Positions 37,966-44,985 of a DNA stretch of 64,000 nucleotides are shown one piece after another (within the stretch, counting starts at the first letter, position 1; each line of letters opens with the position of its first letter). A program made the position numbers and the translations under genes. The notes beneath the pieces were generated by a model, which worked only from the letters and a program-made list of their open reading frames with translations, ran no database searches and was not told the origin of the DNA. Source of the DNA: Sipunculus nudus (Eukaryota; Annelida; Sipuncula; Golfingiida; Sipunculidae); the NCBI GenBank assembly GCA_026874595.1, contig CM049307.1, forward strand, positions 30,540,362 to 30,604,361. Reading direction: 5' to 3'.

Positions 37966-39500
37966 ATACTTAAATAACAGTATTATTTTGTCTAGTAACT
38001 GTGGCGGACAACAGCGTCCGAGCCATCCGCCTGACAATGGACTGTAAAGCAACCATTATGTCCTATAATTTGACCATTTCACTGGAGTTTTACCTACCAT
38101 GGGGTCGGTTGGCTGAAACCTTCTATGGGGTAGCTGTAACTTGATTGTCCGTTTGACCTTGTAGTCTCCATCCTCATCCGAAGATGTTCTTGGGTCCCGA
38201 CATGCAACGTTCCTGATTGAATAGATAGATTTTTTTGCCGAGCAACAGATTCTGATTGTTAATGACATCTTTCATGAAGCGCACTGCCTTGCTTACTGCT
38301 CTGGGATCCTTACTAATGGCTACAGCAGCTTGCTTTATGTCAATATGTCGCTTGAAGGAGAAATGTTCCGCAGCAATCTGCTAAATGGTTCATTCAGGCA
38401 AACCTGGATAACCTTCCATGACGAGAAACTGGATCCGTTCTCCATATTACTCCAAACACTCATTCTCGTACTGCCAGACGGATCTGAGCTCTGGTCGTGC
38501 GGAGTATGGTGCATCAAGCACTCCGAAACGATCTTTCAGTTTCCGATTCAGGGTCCCAAAGTCTCTGCCAATCCGCAGCTCCCTGACAAACTCAAGTGCT
38601 CTGCTGCCTTAACAATCGACTAACCGATCAGCCATCTTCCGTTCTGAACAATGAAAACGGTCCGCGATCCCTTCGAATTGATGTATAAATCAGTCCCATG
38701 TTGCAGTACCTCCCCTCTCCGAATCGCTGTACAATGTCGGTAATTTGGGGGGTTGAAGGCTGTTATGCCGCTTGCGGGGCGATTCACGATATCGAGATCG
38801 TCTATGGCCGTCTTCCAGTGAAGATTCGGAGCTTCAGTTGGCTCTTTCATATGGTCTACGCCGATGTGATTTTGAGAAATTCTGGACGCAGTCATACTCA
38901 GAACTGCTTCCATTGCTATGTTCCCGGTGATACTTCTTTCGGTGTCTGTGACGTTTTCGCTCGTATACAGGGATTGCAAGTTAAATGGTATGATGGATTT
39001 ACTCTGCGTCATAAGCACAGAAAAAGAAATTAAGGTGCTTATTCAAACTTTGAAGAGAAAATAGTAGTTTACAAATACGCCCGTTATTCAAAAAACAATA
39101 TATGAACAGGAAATAACCAAGGCACTTAGAACAAGATATGTAGAACTGACTATTCCGAAACGAATCAGACAAATAATACCACGATAAGTGATATTAAGGA
39201 CTTCGGGAATGACCGCCCGAAAATTTCTCGCCCGCTAACAGAAATCCTCCGTCGCCAAAGTTTTAGGAGGCCGTAATCAGTAATAAGCATACGTTGGAGA
39301 AGAAGACAAGGCCACGACCAGCAGAAACACTCAGATCTAGGCTCTAGAAGAGACTAGGTTTCATGGCCCACGGTTCTCTTGCTGATGACCTTCCCTGACT
39401 GGGTTACCCAGTATACAGTCTCTGCTTCACTTCGAGCCACACTCCAGGCAATATATATTTTACGTGTCCCATATATATGAGTGTATTTATATATAGATAT

Positions 39501-39540
<40 letters not shown>

Positions 39541-39762
39541 CATTATTATTCAGAGGCTGAATACGCCTACAACTGCCAGATCCCAGTGATCCCGCTCATG
39601 ATGCAGCGCCAATACAAACCTGACGGCTGGTTCGGCCTCCTCCTTGGAGCTAAACCGAGTATTCCATTTTTTAGCATAACTACGTTTGACGTTTCCTACC
39701 AGAAGTTGAAAAAGCATCTGAGCAACAACGTCAAGCATAAGTTTGACCCCGTAGACGGTTAA
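15842..39762 (+). CDS. ARM-TIR protein, copy 1 (SAM-less), 10 exons
   Basis: Coding exons: 15918-16302, 18039-18136, 19782-19847, 21896-21994, 27963-28071, 28183-28325, 28635-28893, 30062-30153, 30417-30558, 39554-39762. The phases fit at every join and the total is 1602 bases: 533 codons plus TAA. Exons 2-7 (residues about 129-386) form armadillo-like repeats, with ILPSLVIMMKGD and VKKMAAGALLKI typical of ARM helices. Exons 8-10 form a TIR domain (about 390-525), with HIFISYSRKHKEIV, the DDGYTIWIDRDNMGG BB-loop region and IPVIPLMMQ. The Glu in TIEAM aligns by position with the SARM1 catalytic Glu. By family analogy the protein may be a cytosolic TIR signalling or NAD-cleaving protein; this is inference. 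A likely acceptor at 15841 implies an upstream 5'UTR exon. The frame stops directly after the TIR domain, whereas copy 2 continues into SAM. Confidence 0.85.
15918..16302 (+). CDS. Copy 1 exon 1: N-terminal region
   Basis: It encodes residues 1-128, first an acidic/Lys-rich disordered stretch and then a helical segment (ICELVKDCVIWITKQT) matching copy 2 (IHEFVGDCVSWLSKQT). The donor is CCAA|GTAAGC, phase 1. A second ATG follows immediately. A TTATTTCAG acceptor at 15833-15841 suggests the exon starts at 15842 with untranslated sequence. Confidence 0.8.
16303..18038 (+). other. Copy 1 intron 1
   Basis: AT-rich, with no recognised ORF. It holds a copy of the short dispersed repeat at 17518-17595. 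Open frames on either strand are short and have no domain. Confidence 0.6.
17518..17595 (+). repeat. Short dispersed repeat, third copy
   Basis: It matches 10656-10745 (GAACCGCTG, AGTGTCTCTGTGTCAGA, TTGTAATCAGCCCAATGAG). Confidence 0.6.
18039..18136 (+). CDS. Copy 1 exon 2
   Basis: It is flanked by TTCCACAG and GTGAGG. It encodes IVVEMMESSQQYEEHIYGIA and ends FAK. The matching copy 2 exon has IVKMVKSIQVSEDFEYRI. A helical segment leading into the ARM region. Confidence 0.8.
18205..18285. repeat. CGTACGA-type minisatellite
   Basis: Units such as TACGATATATTATCACG and TACGAACGACATACTATTTCG relate it to 11771-11850. Confidence 0.7.
18370..18432. repeat. (TA)n microsatellite
   Basis: About 31 TA units, one of the longest in the window. 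Confidence 0.95.
18433..19252. mobile_element. MITE-like element flanked by TA
   Basis: The left end GGCGAAGCCGCTTAATTGCAAG and the inverted right end (reverse complement GACGAGGCCACTTATTTGCAAG) match at most positions. Both sides abut (TA)n tracts. A second inner GCCGCTTATTTGCAAG lies near the right end. No transposase frame was seen. Confidence 0.55.
19253..20204. other. Copy 1 introns around exon 3
   Basis: Apart from exon 3 this is AT-rich intron sequence with no recognised element. Confidence 0.5.
19782..19847 (+). CDS. Copy 1 exon 3
   Basis: It is flanked by TTTTAACAG and GTAGGT. The 22 codons read QLGEAGLIKILLPKLKDQ then PQAE, an ARM-like GLIxxLLxxL helix. It is five codons shorter than the copy 2 exon. 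Confidence 0.8.
20205..20324. mobile_element. GGCGGATCC-family MITE, short copy
   Basis: It contains GGATCC followed by a C13 run and ends TTTTCCTAAATCCTGAATCCGCCCCTG, matching the right end of the 11433-11658 element. Confidence 0.65.
20436..21380. mobile_element. Composite: outer MITE with a nested GC-rich MITE
   Basis: The outer ends are CTTTAGGGTGCTTT (20436) and AAAAGCACCCTTAGA (about 21365). Inside, AGCCTCGGTCACAACC (20803) and GGTTGTGACCTAGGCT (ending 21352) bound a GC-rich element full of TACGGT/ACCGTA and TGCGGC phrases. Long overlapping open frames here come from the GC-rich repeats, not genes. Confidence 0.6.
21896..21994 (+). CDS. Copy 1 exon 4
   Basis: It is flanked by TCCATTGTAG and GTAGGT. 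The 33 codons include ILHNISKVPEVKNIYREEN, nearly identical to copy 2 (LHNISKVPEVKNLFREEN). It has the same length as the partner exon (99 bases). Confidence 0.85.
22055..25998. repeat. Composite repeat block with GGTGGCGCCACC core units
   Basis: It opens with TTTTTAGCTCAGCTGA, a hairpin with TCATCTGAGC, then a CCGTCTGTCCGTC tract, and closes with AGCTGAGCTTCATGACGCA, GGGTCACTTG. Between are seven or so ~335-bp units (22080-24406) carrying CTGGACCTAGAATCTT, TCTGTTACCCATATCCTTTGAGC and a GGTGGCGCCACCT palindrome. A Helitron is nested at 24407-25830. A second element with the same ends is at 40354-41112. Confidence 0.8.
24407..25830 (+). mobile_element. Complete non-autonomous Helitron
   Basis: It starts TC after an A (GTA|TCCGCC) and ends CTAG before a T, with a hairpin (GTAGTC...GGCTAC) at 25801-25819. 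The 5' end can fold through TATCCGC/GCGGATA. Rejoining the flanks restores the surrounding ~335-bp unit, so this is a clean insertion. The interior has ~150-bp repeats with CTCATATCTCGGGAACC and GGTGGCGCCACC. No Rep/helicase frame is present. Confidence 0.8.
26000..27100 (-). mobile_element. LINE 3' fragment
   Basis: A 115-codon minus-strand frame (27095-26748) has the layout of the C-terminal tail of L1-type ORF2: IYFEECTVSPSFYNQITEW, a middle LIDTLLLIYKFVIFNYQND, and FLQLFKKHVQMKLFERKVAE. The start side is lost. It is not part of the 254-2870 copy. The boundaries are approximate; the 26000-26740 side is AT-rich with no other feature. Confidence 0.5.
27180..27680 (+). repeat. Degenerate ~25-30 bp minisatellite
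   Basis: Successive phrases of the type GGAGAGAAAATGCAGCT-TTT repeat across the segment with drift in length. They create two open frames of 85 and 63 codons that should not be read as genes. A single related stretch lies at about 26280-26400. Confidence 0.6.
27963..28071 (+). CDS. Copy 1 exon 5
   Basis: It is flanked by TTTTTCCAG and GTAGGT, phase 1 at the end. It encodes ILKPYLSSSG and then FQTMAAMTLANIDDERG, an ARM repeat helix pair. Length 109, equal to copy 2. Confidence 0.85.
28183..28325 (+). CDS. Copy 1 exon 6
   Basis: It is flanked by AATATTCCAG and GTATTG. It encodes GCFVFLILSIYLQNALDDK and ELTEGLAHLAMNDKNKIK. The copy 2 partner shares GCFxFL and the LAxGxAHLAxND core. Confidence 0.85.
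28635..28893 (+). CDS. Copy 1 exon 7: main ARM exon
   Basis: This is the longest ARM exon (259 bases, same as copy 2). It encodes two armadillo-type repeats (ILPSLVIMMKGD, KMAAMCCWALSF; GCIPTLQALAKSD, KKMAAGALLKI) and then a Lys/Glu linker to the TIR domain. Donor GTATTT, phase 1. Confidence 0.9.
28894..30061 (+). other. Copy 1 intron 7
   Basis: It contains a 161-codon open frame (29288-29773) that runs into a (TA)n tract and shows no domain, so I do not call it a gene. A TA tract lies at 29688-29722. Confidence 0.5.
30062..30153 (+). CDS. Copy 1 exon 8: TIR box 1
   Basis: It encodes HIFISYSRKHKEIVYKIADR, the box-1 strand and helix of a TIR domain (F(I/V)SY). Acceptor ATAATCAG, donor GTAGGT. 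It has the same 92-base length as the copy 2 exon. Confidence 0.9.
30246..30296. repeat. (TA)n microsatellite between TIR exons
   Basis: About 25 TA units inside the 263-bp intron between exons 8 and 9. Confidence 0.95.
30417..30558 (+). CDS. Copy 1 exon 9: TIR catalytic/BB-loop exon
   Basis: It encodes DDGYTIWIDRDNMGG, TIEAMVSAVENAAVIIICMS and the tail to KF. The Glu of TIEAM is the candidate NADase residue. Acceptor CTGCACCAG, donor GTAAGT. Length 142 in both copies; the two exons are about 90 per cent identical by eye. Confidence 0.9.
30559..31360 (+). other. Copy 1 intron 9, first part
   Basis: No gene or known repeat was recognised. This begins a 9.0-kb intron that holds all the features up to 39553. 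Confidence 0.5.
31370..31790. repeat. Dispersed repeat (GACCTTGACCTT / CAGACAGAC family)
   Basis: It carries GAATGAGCCAGATTTTGTAAATATAGGACCAATATTGA and GTTTTGATGA..CTCGATCTTGA, matching the ~300-bp units at 51380-52140 in the same orientation. Confidence 0.75.
32280..34130. repeat. ~175-bp tandem satellite, about 11 units
   Basis: Each unit has GATATCTCACTTGAAACGAAATGTACCTC, a middle block and CCCGTAGG..ATGAGGCACAGCCTGATA, then an A/T-rich spacer. Two unit types alternate, one with TTTCACAGGTATTTAGCTGATG and one with TTTCACCATCCTGTAGCCCAGG. The open frames it creates are repeat artefacts. Confidence 0.9.
34206..34266. repeat. (TA)n microsatellite
   Basis: An interrupted TA tract immediately after the satellite block. 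Confidence 0.95.
35026..35537 (-). pseudogene. Retroelement-associated open frames, unassigned
   Basis: Two minus-strand frames meet here. One, 35537-35232, has a DPAYDPDPGSGQPQGS stretch. One, about 35255-35026, is Lys/Ser-rich (NKFKVDKKLGHQSVKCMSKD) and ends EDSVSD. They follow the LTR-like repeat at 35545-35727 in minus orientation. No catalytic motif was recognised. Confidence 0.3.
35545..35727 (-). repeat. LTR-like direct repeat, copy A
   Basis: It matches 39295-39475 in the same orientation at roughly three quarters of positions, including TCAGATCTAG, GGTTACCCAGT, CTCTGCTTCACTT and CTCCAGGCAAT. On the minus strand it begins TGTAGTGGGATAC, a plausible LTR start. The true ends were not resolved. 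Confidence 0.6.
36258..36660 (-). pseudogene. PI3-kinase helical (PIK) domain fragment
   Basis: The minus-strand frame from about 36660 reads LWEKKNHLCDISEALRIVLR, EVYNVLESWKQMAPPKAIEL, then TKAVKWIQQLTGDELVAYLP and FLVQVLEF. After TAG (36314-36312) it continues FYHNSAVA. In PI3-kinases this region reads LVQ(V/A)LK(Y/F)E followed by a Y(H/L)(D/N)xxLA phrase, so the stop stands where Glu is expected. No kinase domain follows. It lies between Gag/protease remnants and an LTR-like repeat on the same strand. About 115 codons are open without an intron. Confidence 0.65.
37098..37310 (-). pseudogene. Retroviral-type aspartic protease remnant
   Basis: The frame reads AIIDSAAQVSIINEKMYKQL, matching the retropepsin active-site layout A-x-I-D-(T/S)-G/A-A followed by V-S-I-I. 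The Gly of DTGA/DSGA is replaced by Ala, giving DSA-A, and the frame is short, so activity is unlikely. It follows Gag in minus-strand order. Confidence 0.65.
37935..37962. repeat. (TA)n microsatellite
   Basis: About 14 TA units. Confidence 0.9.
38200..38705 (-). pseudogene. LTR-retrotransposon Gag remnant
   Basis: The minus-strand frame reads FIHQFEGIADRFHCSERKMA, then ALEFVRELRIGRDFGTLNRK, YGERIQFLVMEGYPGLPE and AVAISKDPRAVSKAVRFM, with several stops. The W..F...FE..A.....W/C.. and Q.E...E.Y..R spacing is that of the retrotrans_gag domain of Gypsy-type elements. Confidence 0.7.
39295..39475 (-). repeat. LTR-like direct repeat, copy B
   Basis: Partner of 35545-35727. It ends about 80 bp before TIR exon 10. 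Confidence 0.6.
39508..39553 (+). repeat. (ATT)n microsatellite at a splice acceptor
   Basis: About 14 ATT units run directly into CAG at 39551-39553, so the repeat serves as the pyrimidine tract of copy 1 exon 10. Length change here could affect inclusion of the TIR end. Confidence 0.85.
39554..39762 (+). CDS. Copy 1 exon 10: TIR end and stop
   Basis: It encodes EAEYAYNCQIPVIPLMMQRQ and continues through LLLGAKPSIPFF to FDPVDG, then TAA at 39760-39762. The acceptor is an (ATT)n tract ending CAG. The position equivalent to the copy 2 donor (GTAATT) reads GTTAAT, so translation through it terminates at once. No AATAAA signal was seen in the next 200 bp. Confidence 0.85.
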
Positions 39763-39964
39763 TTATTTATATTTCAGGGATAAAGCTTTAATATTGTATA
39801 AAGGCCATTTTGAGTCAGTTCGTGTATACTAGTATATACGGCAGTGTACCATTTTGAGGTAGACACTAAACAAAATATGGAACCAGCCTTTCAGCATATA
39901 TATACCATAAAATGATAAATCGTAAATGAGTGACCAGTAAATGTAATTAATTCTGCTGCTTCAC

Positions 39965-40353
39965 GCTAATCACAACTTTTCTACACACTGAACGCCCCTT
40001 TTCTACACACAGAACGCCCCTTTTCAACACGCTGAACGCCCCCTTTTCTTCACGCTGAACGCCCCTTTTCTACACGCTGAACGCCATTTTTCAACACGCT
40101 GAACGCCCCATTTCTACACACTCAACGCCGCTTCTCTACACGCTGAACACCCCTGTTCAACACGCTGAACGCCCATTTTCTACACACTGAACGCCTATTT
40201 TCTACACGCTGAACACCCTTTTCAACACGCTGTACGCCCCCTTTCTACACGCTGAATGCCCCTTTTCTACTCGCTGAACACCCTTTTTCAACACGCTGAA
40301 CGCCCCTTTTCTACACGCTGAACCCCACTTTTCAACACCCTGAACGTCCCTTT
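39965..40353. repeat. ~22-bp minisatellite (ACACGCTGAACGCCCCTTTTC)
   Basis: About 17 units. The array resumes at 41113-41215 after an inserted element, so one array was split. Confidence 0.9.
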
Positions 40354-41112
40354 TTAACTCAGCTGATTTAAGTCATCTGAGTTACAGCGAACACCTTTTT
40401 CTGGCGTCTATCCCTTCGTCCGGCTGTTTGTACCTCCGGTTGCCGGCAGTTAACAGGGCACAAATCGTAACCGTTCGACCTAGAAACTTCTAAATGTACA
40501 TCCAGGGAGGCCCTAGGCGAATCTCCTTGGAAACCTGAAATTAGGTCATGGTGACCTATATTCTACGACGTATGGACCGAAAACATGATTTTGAGTACCT
40601 AGACAGTCAGACGGGGCACAAATTGTATCCACCAGGCCTAGAATATGCTAACATAACATTCAAGGAGGTCCTGAGCAGATTTCCTTCTTTGAAACATGAA
40701 ATTAGGTTACCGTGACCTATATTCTGCGACCTATTGGAAAGAGATGTCATATGAGTACCCTAAATGTCAGATGGGTGCAGATCATATCTTTTAGGCCTAG
40801 AATTTTCTAACACGACATCCTGGGAGGTTCTAGGCAAACCTGCTTTGAATCATGAAATTAGGTCACTGTGAAATATATTCTGTGAGCACAAATGATCATA
40901 AGGGTTGGACCTAGAACCTTTTTACGTAATATTCATGGTCTTATGCAAACAAATGTGGATAAAAGCTAAATTTTTAGCACTCTGGAAATCATTCTATCCA
41001 TTGTTTAAGGTTTCTAATCAACTATGTTTCACAAGATCATAACATTATGATCTATACATGCATTACCTGTATGTCAAATTAAGCTGAGCGTCATGGCCGA
41101 TGGACCACTTGT
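40354..41112. mobile_element. AGCTCAGCTGA-type element inserted in the minisatellite
   Basis: It starts TTTTTAACTCAGCTGA with hairpin partner TCATCTGAGTT and ends TAAGCTGAGCGTCATGG, GGACCACTTG. It contains CTAGAA and GAAATTAGGTCA units like the 22-24 kb block. TTTTTAAC and TTGTTAAC flank it. Confidence 0.75.
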
Positions 41113-41215
41113 TAACATGCTGAACGCTTCTTTTCTACACGCTGAACGCCGTCATTTCTTCACGGTTGTCGTCCCTTTTTTTACATTCTGAACGCACCTT
41201 TTCCGTCACCAGTTT
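41113..41215. repeat. Minisatellite, distal part
   Basis: It continues the 39965-40353 array in the same orientation. Confidence 0.8.
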
Positions 41216-41364
41216 TTACCAACGTTTATTCTATTGACGCAATCAAGTGTAGAAGTTTAGTATTTGTCTTGTGAATGGATATCACAACATGTATATATTA
41301 CCTACAAATATAGTGGGATAGAACGCTGTATCTATGGGTTTATTTTGTTCAAGGCTTTATTCAG

Positions 41365-41477
41365 CCCCGGACAGTGCACCTTCAAAGTTTTCAGGCTCCA
41401 ACTCACGTGACACACGATGTAGCTTTTTTGGACAAAGAGGGCGTCAAACCGTGACTGAACAAGTGTGTTCCTGACGG
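41365..41477 (+). pseudogene. Copy 1 SAM exon A, decayed
   Basis: It keeps acceptor TTATTCAG and donor GACGG|GTAAGT. It can be aligned to copy 2 exon 11: DTRCS against DTRSW, and KEGVKP-stop-LNKC against KDDVKRWLCKH. A TGA (41452-41454) stands where copy 2 has TGG, and the T run before TGG shifts the frame. Without the SAM tail this exon is no longer under reading-frame constraint. Confidence 0.75.
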
Positions 41478-41559
41478 GTAAGTAATGTAGTAATAGGAAA
41501 CAAGGACAGAATCCAAGGCTTGGTTAATTAAATGGACAATGACATTTTACTTCAGGGGT

Positions 41560-42305
41560 CGAAGATGTTTAGCAGTAAACTAAACATTGTTCACTTACAG
41601 ACGTATAGAATGTTTATCATTTAAACAAATGGTTTTTATTTAAAGCCGTTTATTGTCTTTAGCAGTGAACAATATAGTGTTTACTAACAGACTGAAAATG
41701 TTTAGCATTAAATCAAATAATTTTTACTTCAAGACGTTGGAAATTCTATGCATTAAAACAAATATTATGTTTACAAAAAGCATTGAATATGTTAATCACT
41801 AAACCAACTCATGTTAATTTAAATGCCTTGAAAATGTTTAGCATTAAACCAGATATTGTTTTTACTTAAAGATCTTTAAGATGTTTAGTACTAAACCAAA
41901 TGGTCTTAAAGATGTTGATAATGTTTAGCATAATGTTTCTTTAAACAAGTTCAAAATGTTTAGCATTAAAACAAATACTGAGTTTGTTTATAACGCCTTG
42001 AAAATGTTAAGCATTAAACCAAACAATGTTTACTGAAAAAACCTTGAACATGTTTATCACTAAACCAAATCGTGTTTACTTAAAGGCCTTAATAATGTTA
42101 GCATTAAACCAAATATTGTGTTTACTTAAAGACCTTTAAATGTTTAATACTTAGCGAAATGGTCTTAATTTAAAGACGCTGATAATATTAAGCATAATAT
42201 TTCCTTAAGCACGTTCAAAATGTTTAGCATTGAAACAAATATTGAGTTTATTTAAACGCCTTGAAAATATTGATCATTCAACTAAGTAGTGTTTACTTGC
42301 AGACC
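41560..42305. repeat. ~50-60 bp minisatellite (TGTTTAGCATTAAACCAAAT)
   Basis: About 13 units built on GAAAATGTTTAGCATTAAACCAAATATTG and TTTACTTAAAGACCTT lie between the two decayed SAM exons. They are related to 3365-3455. Confidence 0.85.
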
Positions 42306-42463
42306 TTGAAAAAGTGCTTGCCTTAACCCCCCCCCCCCCCTAAAAAAATGAAAATTCCCTCGCAGCTAAACTTTAAATGTATTCCTGACCTTAAACTTTG
42401 ACAAATATCATTCATTCCATACATATGAGATATTCTTCATTTACGATTTCTTTCGGGTTTCAG

Positions 42464-42531
42464 ATACAAGGATAGTTTTAGAGATTATGATGGGAAAAAA
42501 TATGGTTGCACTCAAGGATATGCGAGATAAA
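42464..42531 (+). pseudogene. Copy 1 SAM exon B, one-base insertion
   Basis: It has acceptor GGGTTTCAG and donor GTAAGT. It reads YKDSFRDYDGKK and then, after one extra base (about 42501), MVALKDMRDK; copy 2 reads YKEKFEDYDGKALLGIKKIR. Length 68 against 67 in copy 2. The insertion follows an A6 run, so a sequencing error is possible. Confidence 0.75.
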
Positions 42532-43030
42532 GTAAGTCACAAGTTAATGCATGTACAGTTCTGTGTGATGTGTTTACTGAATCGCAGAATCATAACCGCG
42601 TATAGAACAGGAGAGTAAATCCGTGTGCCGGGATGTGTTTGCCGGAAAACTGTTGTAATCAGTCCAAATTAACAAGAAGCTTAAGATAATACGCATATTA
42701 TTGCAAGTGTTTATGAACCTTTAAAACAGGTGTGTGGTAGATTCAAAGTCGATGAATTTAACTCTTATAATCCTTCCTGTTGAAGTACTTTTTATCAGCA
42801 AATGTTAGAGCATTACTCGGTGCAGATATGCACTATAGATGCCTGTACTGTGAATTCCTGGTTTATAGCAAATCCCATTATATCCTAATCATTATAAAAT
42901 TAACCTAGTTTTCATTAAAAAAAACGGCGCTCTTGGCTTTCTTACTTGAGTATTAATTGAGGCCCATAGAAGGGTTCGAACGAACATATTACATTACACT
43001 AGATTAAACCATTTGTGATAAACTTTTCAG

Positions 43031-43255
43031 GCGCCAGAGTTCTTCTACAGTGAATTGAGCAGAAAAAATCTTCCCAGAACTGACGGATCTGCTGCTGTTC
43101 ACGCGAGCACTGAATGATCTGCGGAAAATTGGGGATAAACCCGCGCATCATACGAACAGAATACCATATCTACCACATGAAGGCGCCTTTGGCTACATTT
43201 ATGTGATTTGTTCTAGTGATAAAATTGCCGACCATGAGAACTTGTATGTATGACT
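43031..43255 (+). pseudogene. Copy 1 C-terminal exon, decayed
   Basis: It follows AACTTTTCAG. The first part has TGA where the 10-kb copy has GAA, then an A-run insertion, after which FPELTDLLLFTRALNDLR is legible. Similarity to 5052-5260 continues into the 3' sequence (GAACTTGT, TGACTGCATATAGG). The equivalent exon of copy 2 lies beyond the window. Confidence 0.65.
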
Positions 43256-43314
43256 GCATATAGGCTGCAGCCCCCAGTGGCATGTTTTAATAATATCTTA
43301 TAAGTTGGATCTTA

Positions 43315-43318
<4 letters not shown>

Positions 43319-43361
<43 letters not shown>
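43319..43361. repeat. (TA)n microsatellite
   Basis: About 21 TA units. Confidence 0.95.
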
Positions 43362-43364
<3 letters not shown>

Positions 43365-43365
<1 letters not shown>

Positions 43366-44418
43366 GAAAAGGTTCGGGTCATGTCGGAGTCTCTAAATTT
43401 TATCTGCTTTTATCCGCTATGCTGATTTACAGGATCCTAACACAGAAGACCATTGTTACACGCAGTGCGCATGCTCGTAGAAAAGATTATTTTCGTTGCG
43501 CTAATTCAAACTATTTTTAAAAGAGACAACATACTTTTTATCGGTGTGTATACTTTTGTGTGCATGATTTTTAATAAAAGGTTATTTTAGTATTATTTTG
43601 GAGCTTAACAACAGCGTGTGTGATATACTAGAAACTAACAATGTATTTAACCGAAAATAAGGACTGTGTTCACAACCACGTGTAGAATACGTTCTATGAC
43701 ATGCCATTCTAAATTAATAATATGCTACATAGATGACTGGGGATAACTTAGGATAAATATAAAATAGAACTGGTAAGATTAGAATGGTTTAAGTAATCAG
43801 TGAGACAGCGAAGACTTTATTTATTTTAAAATGAAAACGCCAAATGTTCAACTGCCTTGTTATATAATGTTTCTATTTTGTATAACTCCTGCTTTATCGA
43901 TGCATAATGTGTGAGCAGATTGATTGTGAACATATAAAAGATCTTTTAAACTTTCTGAAGACAGGTGTCGACTTGAACGGTTTCATGTAAATTCAGTGAA
44001 ATGCATGCATATCTTCTCTTGTCGTTATAATTGTTATTTAATCGTATTGTGTTTCTAAAGATTTCATAACTATTGCAAATATAACGATATCCACCAGAAT
44101 TCAGATACTGTTCTTTGTGTTATTACCCAGGCCACCTTTTTCGGGGATGGGGTTATTAACAGAGATATCAATAGTGCATGAGGCAAAACTACATTTGTGA
44201 GGGATACAACACAGACATATAAGAGACGGAGTCTTTAAGTAAATTTTTTAATTCAATATATCAGATAAAAGGTCAAGTCTACCGACGACAGTCAAGGTTA
44301 TTGATAACATGCAAAATAAAAAAGTTAATTCACACATTGTTTTCTGACAACTTTAATGCTAAAAAAACAACTTTTTAAGGATATTGCAAGAAAACGTACC
44401 AAGGTGGTAAAACAAAGC
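43365..44418. other. Intergenic DNA, nothing recognised
   Basis: AT-rich; no coding exon or clear repeat was seen. Confidence 0.5.
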
Positions 44419-44420
44419 AT

Positions 44421-44985
44421 GGTATTACTGTATATTCATTCATATTTTATTTTCATATTTGATGCTTATTGCTATTTAGGATGGAAATCTTTCTTATCAT
44501 ATTATAGTGCATGGTAACGTGCTTCTATCGTAACAATCTTTGTAATGTTTTAAATACACAGTAACTGAAGTGTATAGGCAATGGAATACTGGTCAGTCAT
44601 TGCGCCTGCTTTACTTTGTTTTCTGAATGCTTATTCAATAAATTTATCAGAAAAAAATGAGCTGTTTTTTTAATTCTGATGCTTTCTGTAGAGAGATCTG
44701 ACAGATTTTTTCCACCATAAAAAGCAACACTCGTGGACCAGGCTGCCACTGAATATTTGGTACACACGTGTGCCGCTACTATCCCAAAGTGGAAGAATAA
44801 GACACAATCTGTCAGTTGAAATTGTTTATCTATTCGTGAGGATACAGAAATCAATTTATTAAATATAATCATCTCTCACTTGCATGGGACTGAAAAGAAG
44901 GTACAGTATGCATGACAATTTATTTTCTTTATAATCCTGACTGAACTTTGATGATGTAAACAAATAAGTTACACCACCACGAGTG
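44421..44985. repeat. Duplicated ~555-bp spacer, copy 1
   Basis: It is nearly identical to 46314-46868 (for example TGGTATTACTGTATATTC and AGGATGGAAATCTTTCTTATC). A 91-codon minus-strand frame (44872-44597) is shared but is shortened in the other copy. I recognise no protein family. Confidence 0.9.

Larger units (their letters stand above)
35030..39475 (-). mobile_element. Degenerate LTR retroelement region
   Basis: Minus-strand order is LTR-like B (39475-39295), Gag, protease, PI3-kinase fragment, LTR-like A (35727-35545). No reverse transcriptase, RNase H or integrase motif was found between the repeats, so the element would be non-autonomous, or a mosaic of insertions. It lies antisense in intron 9 of copy 1. 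Confidence 0.55.
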
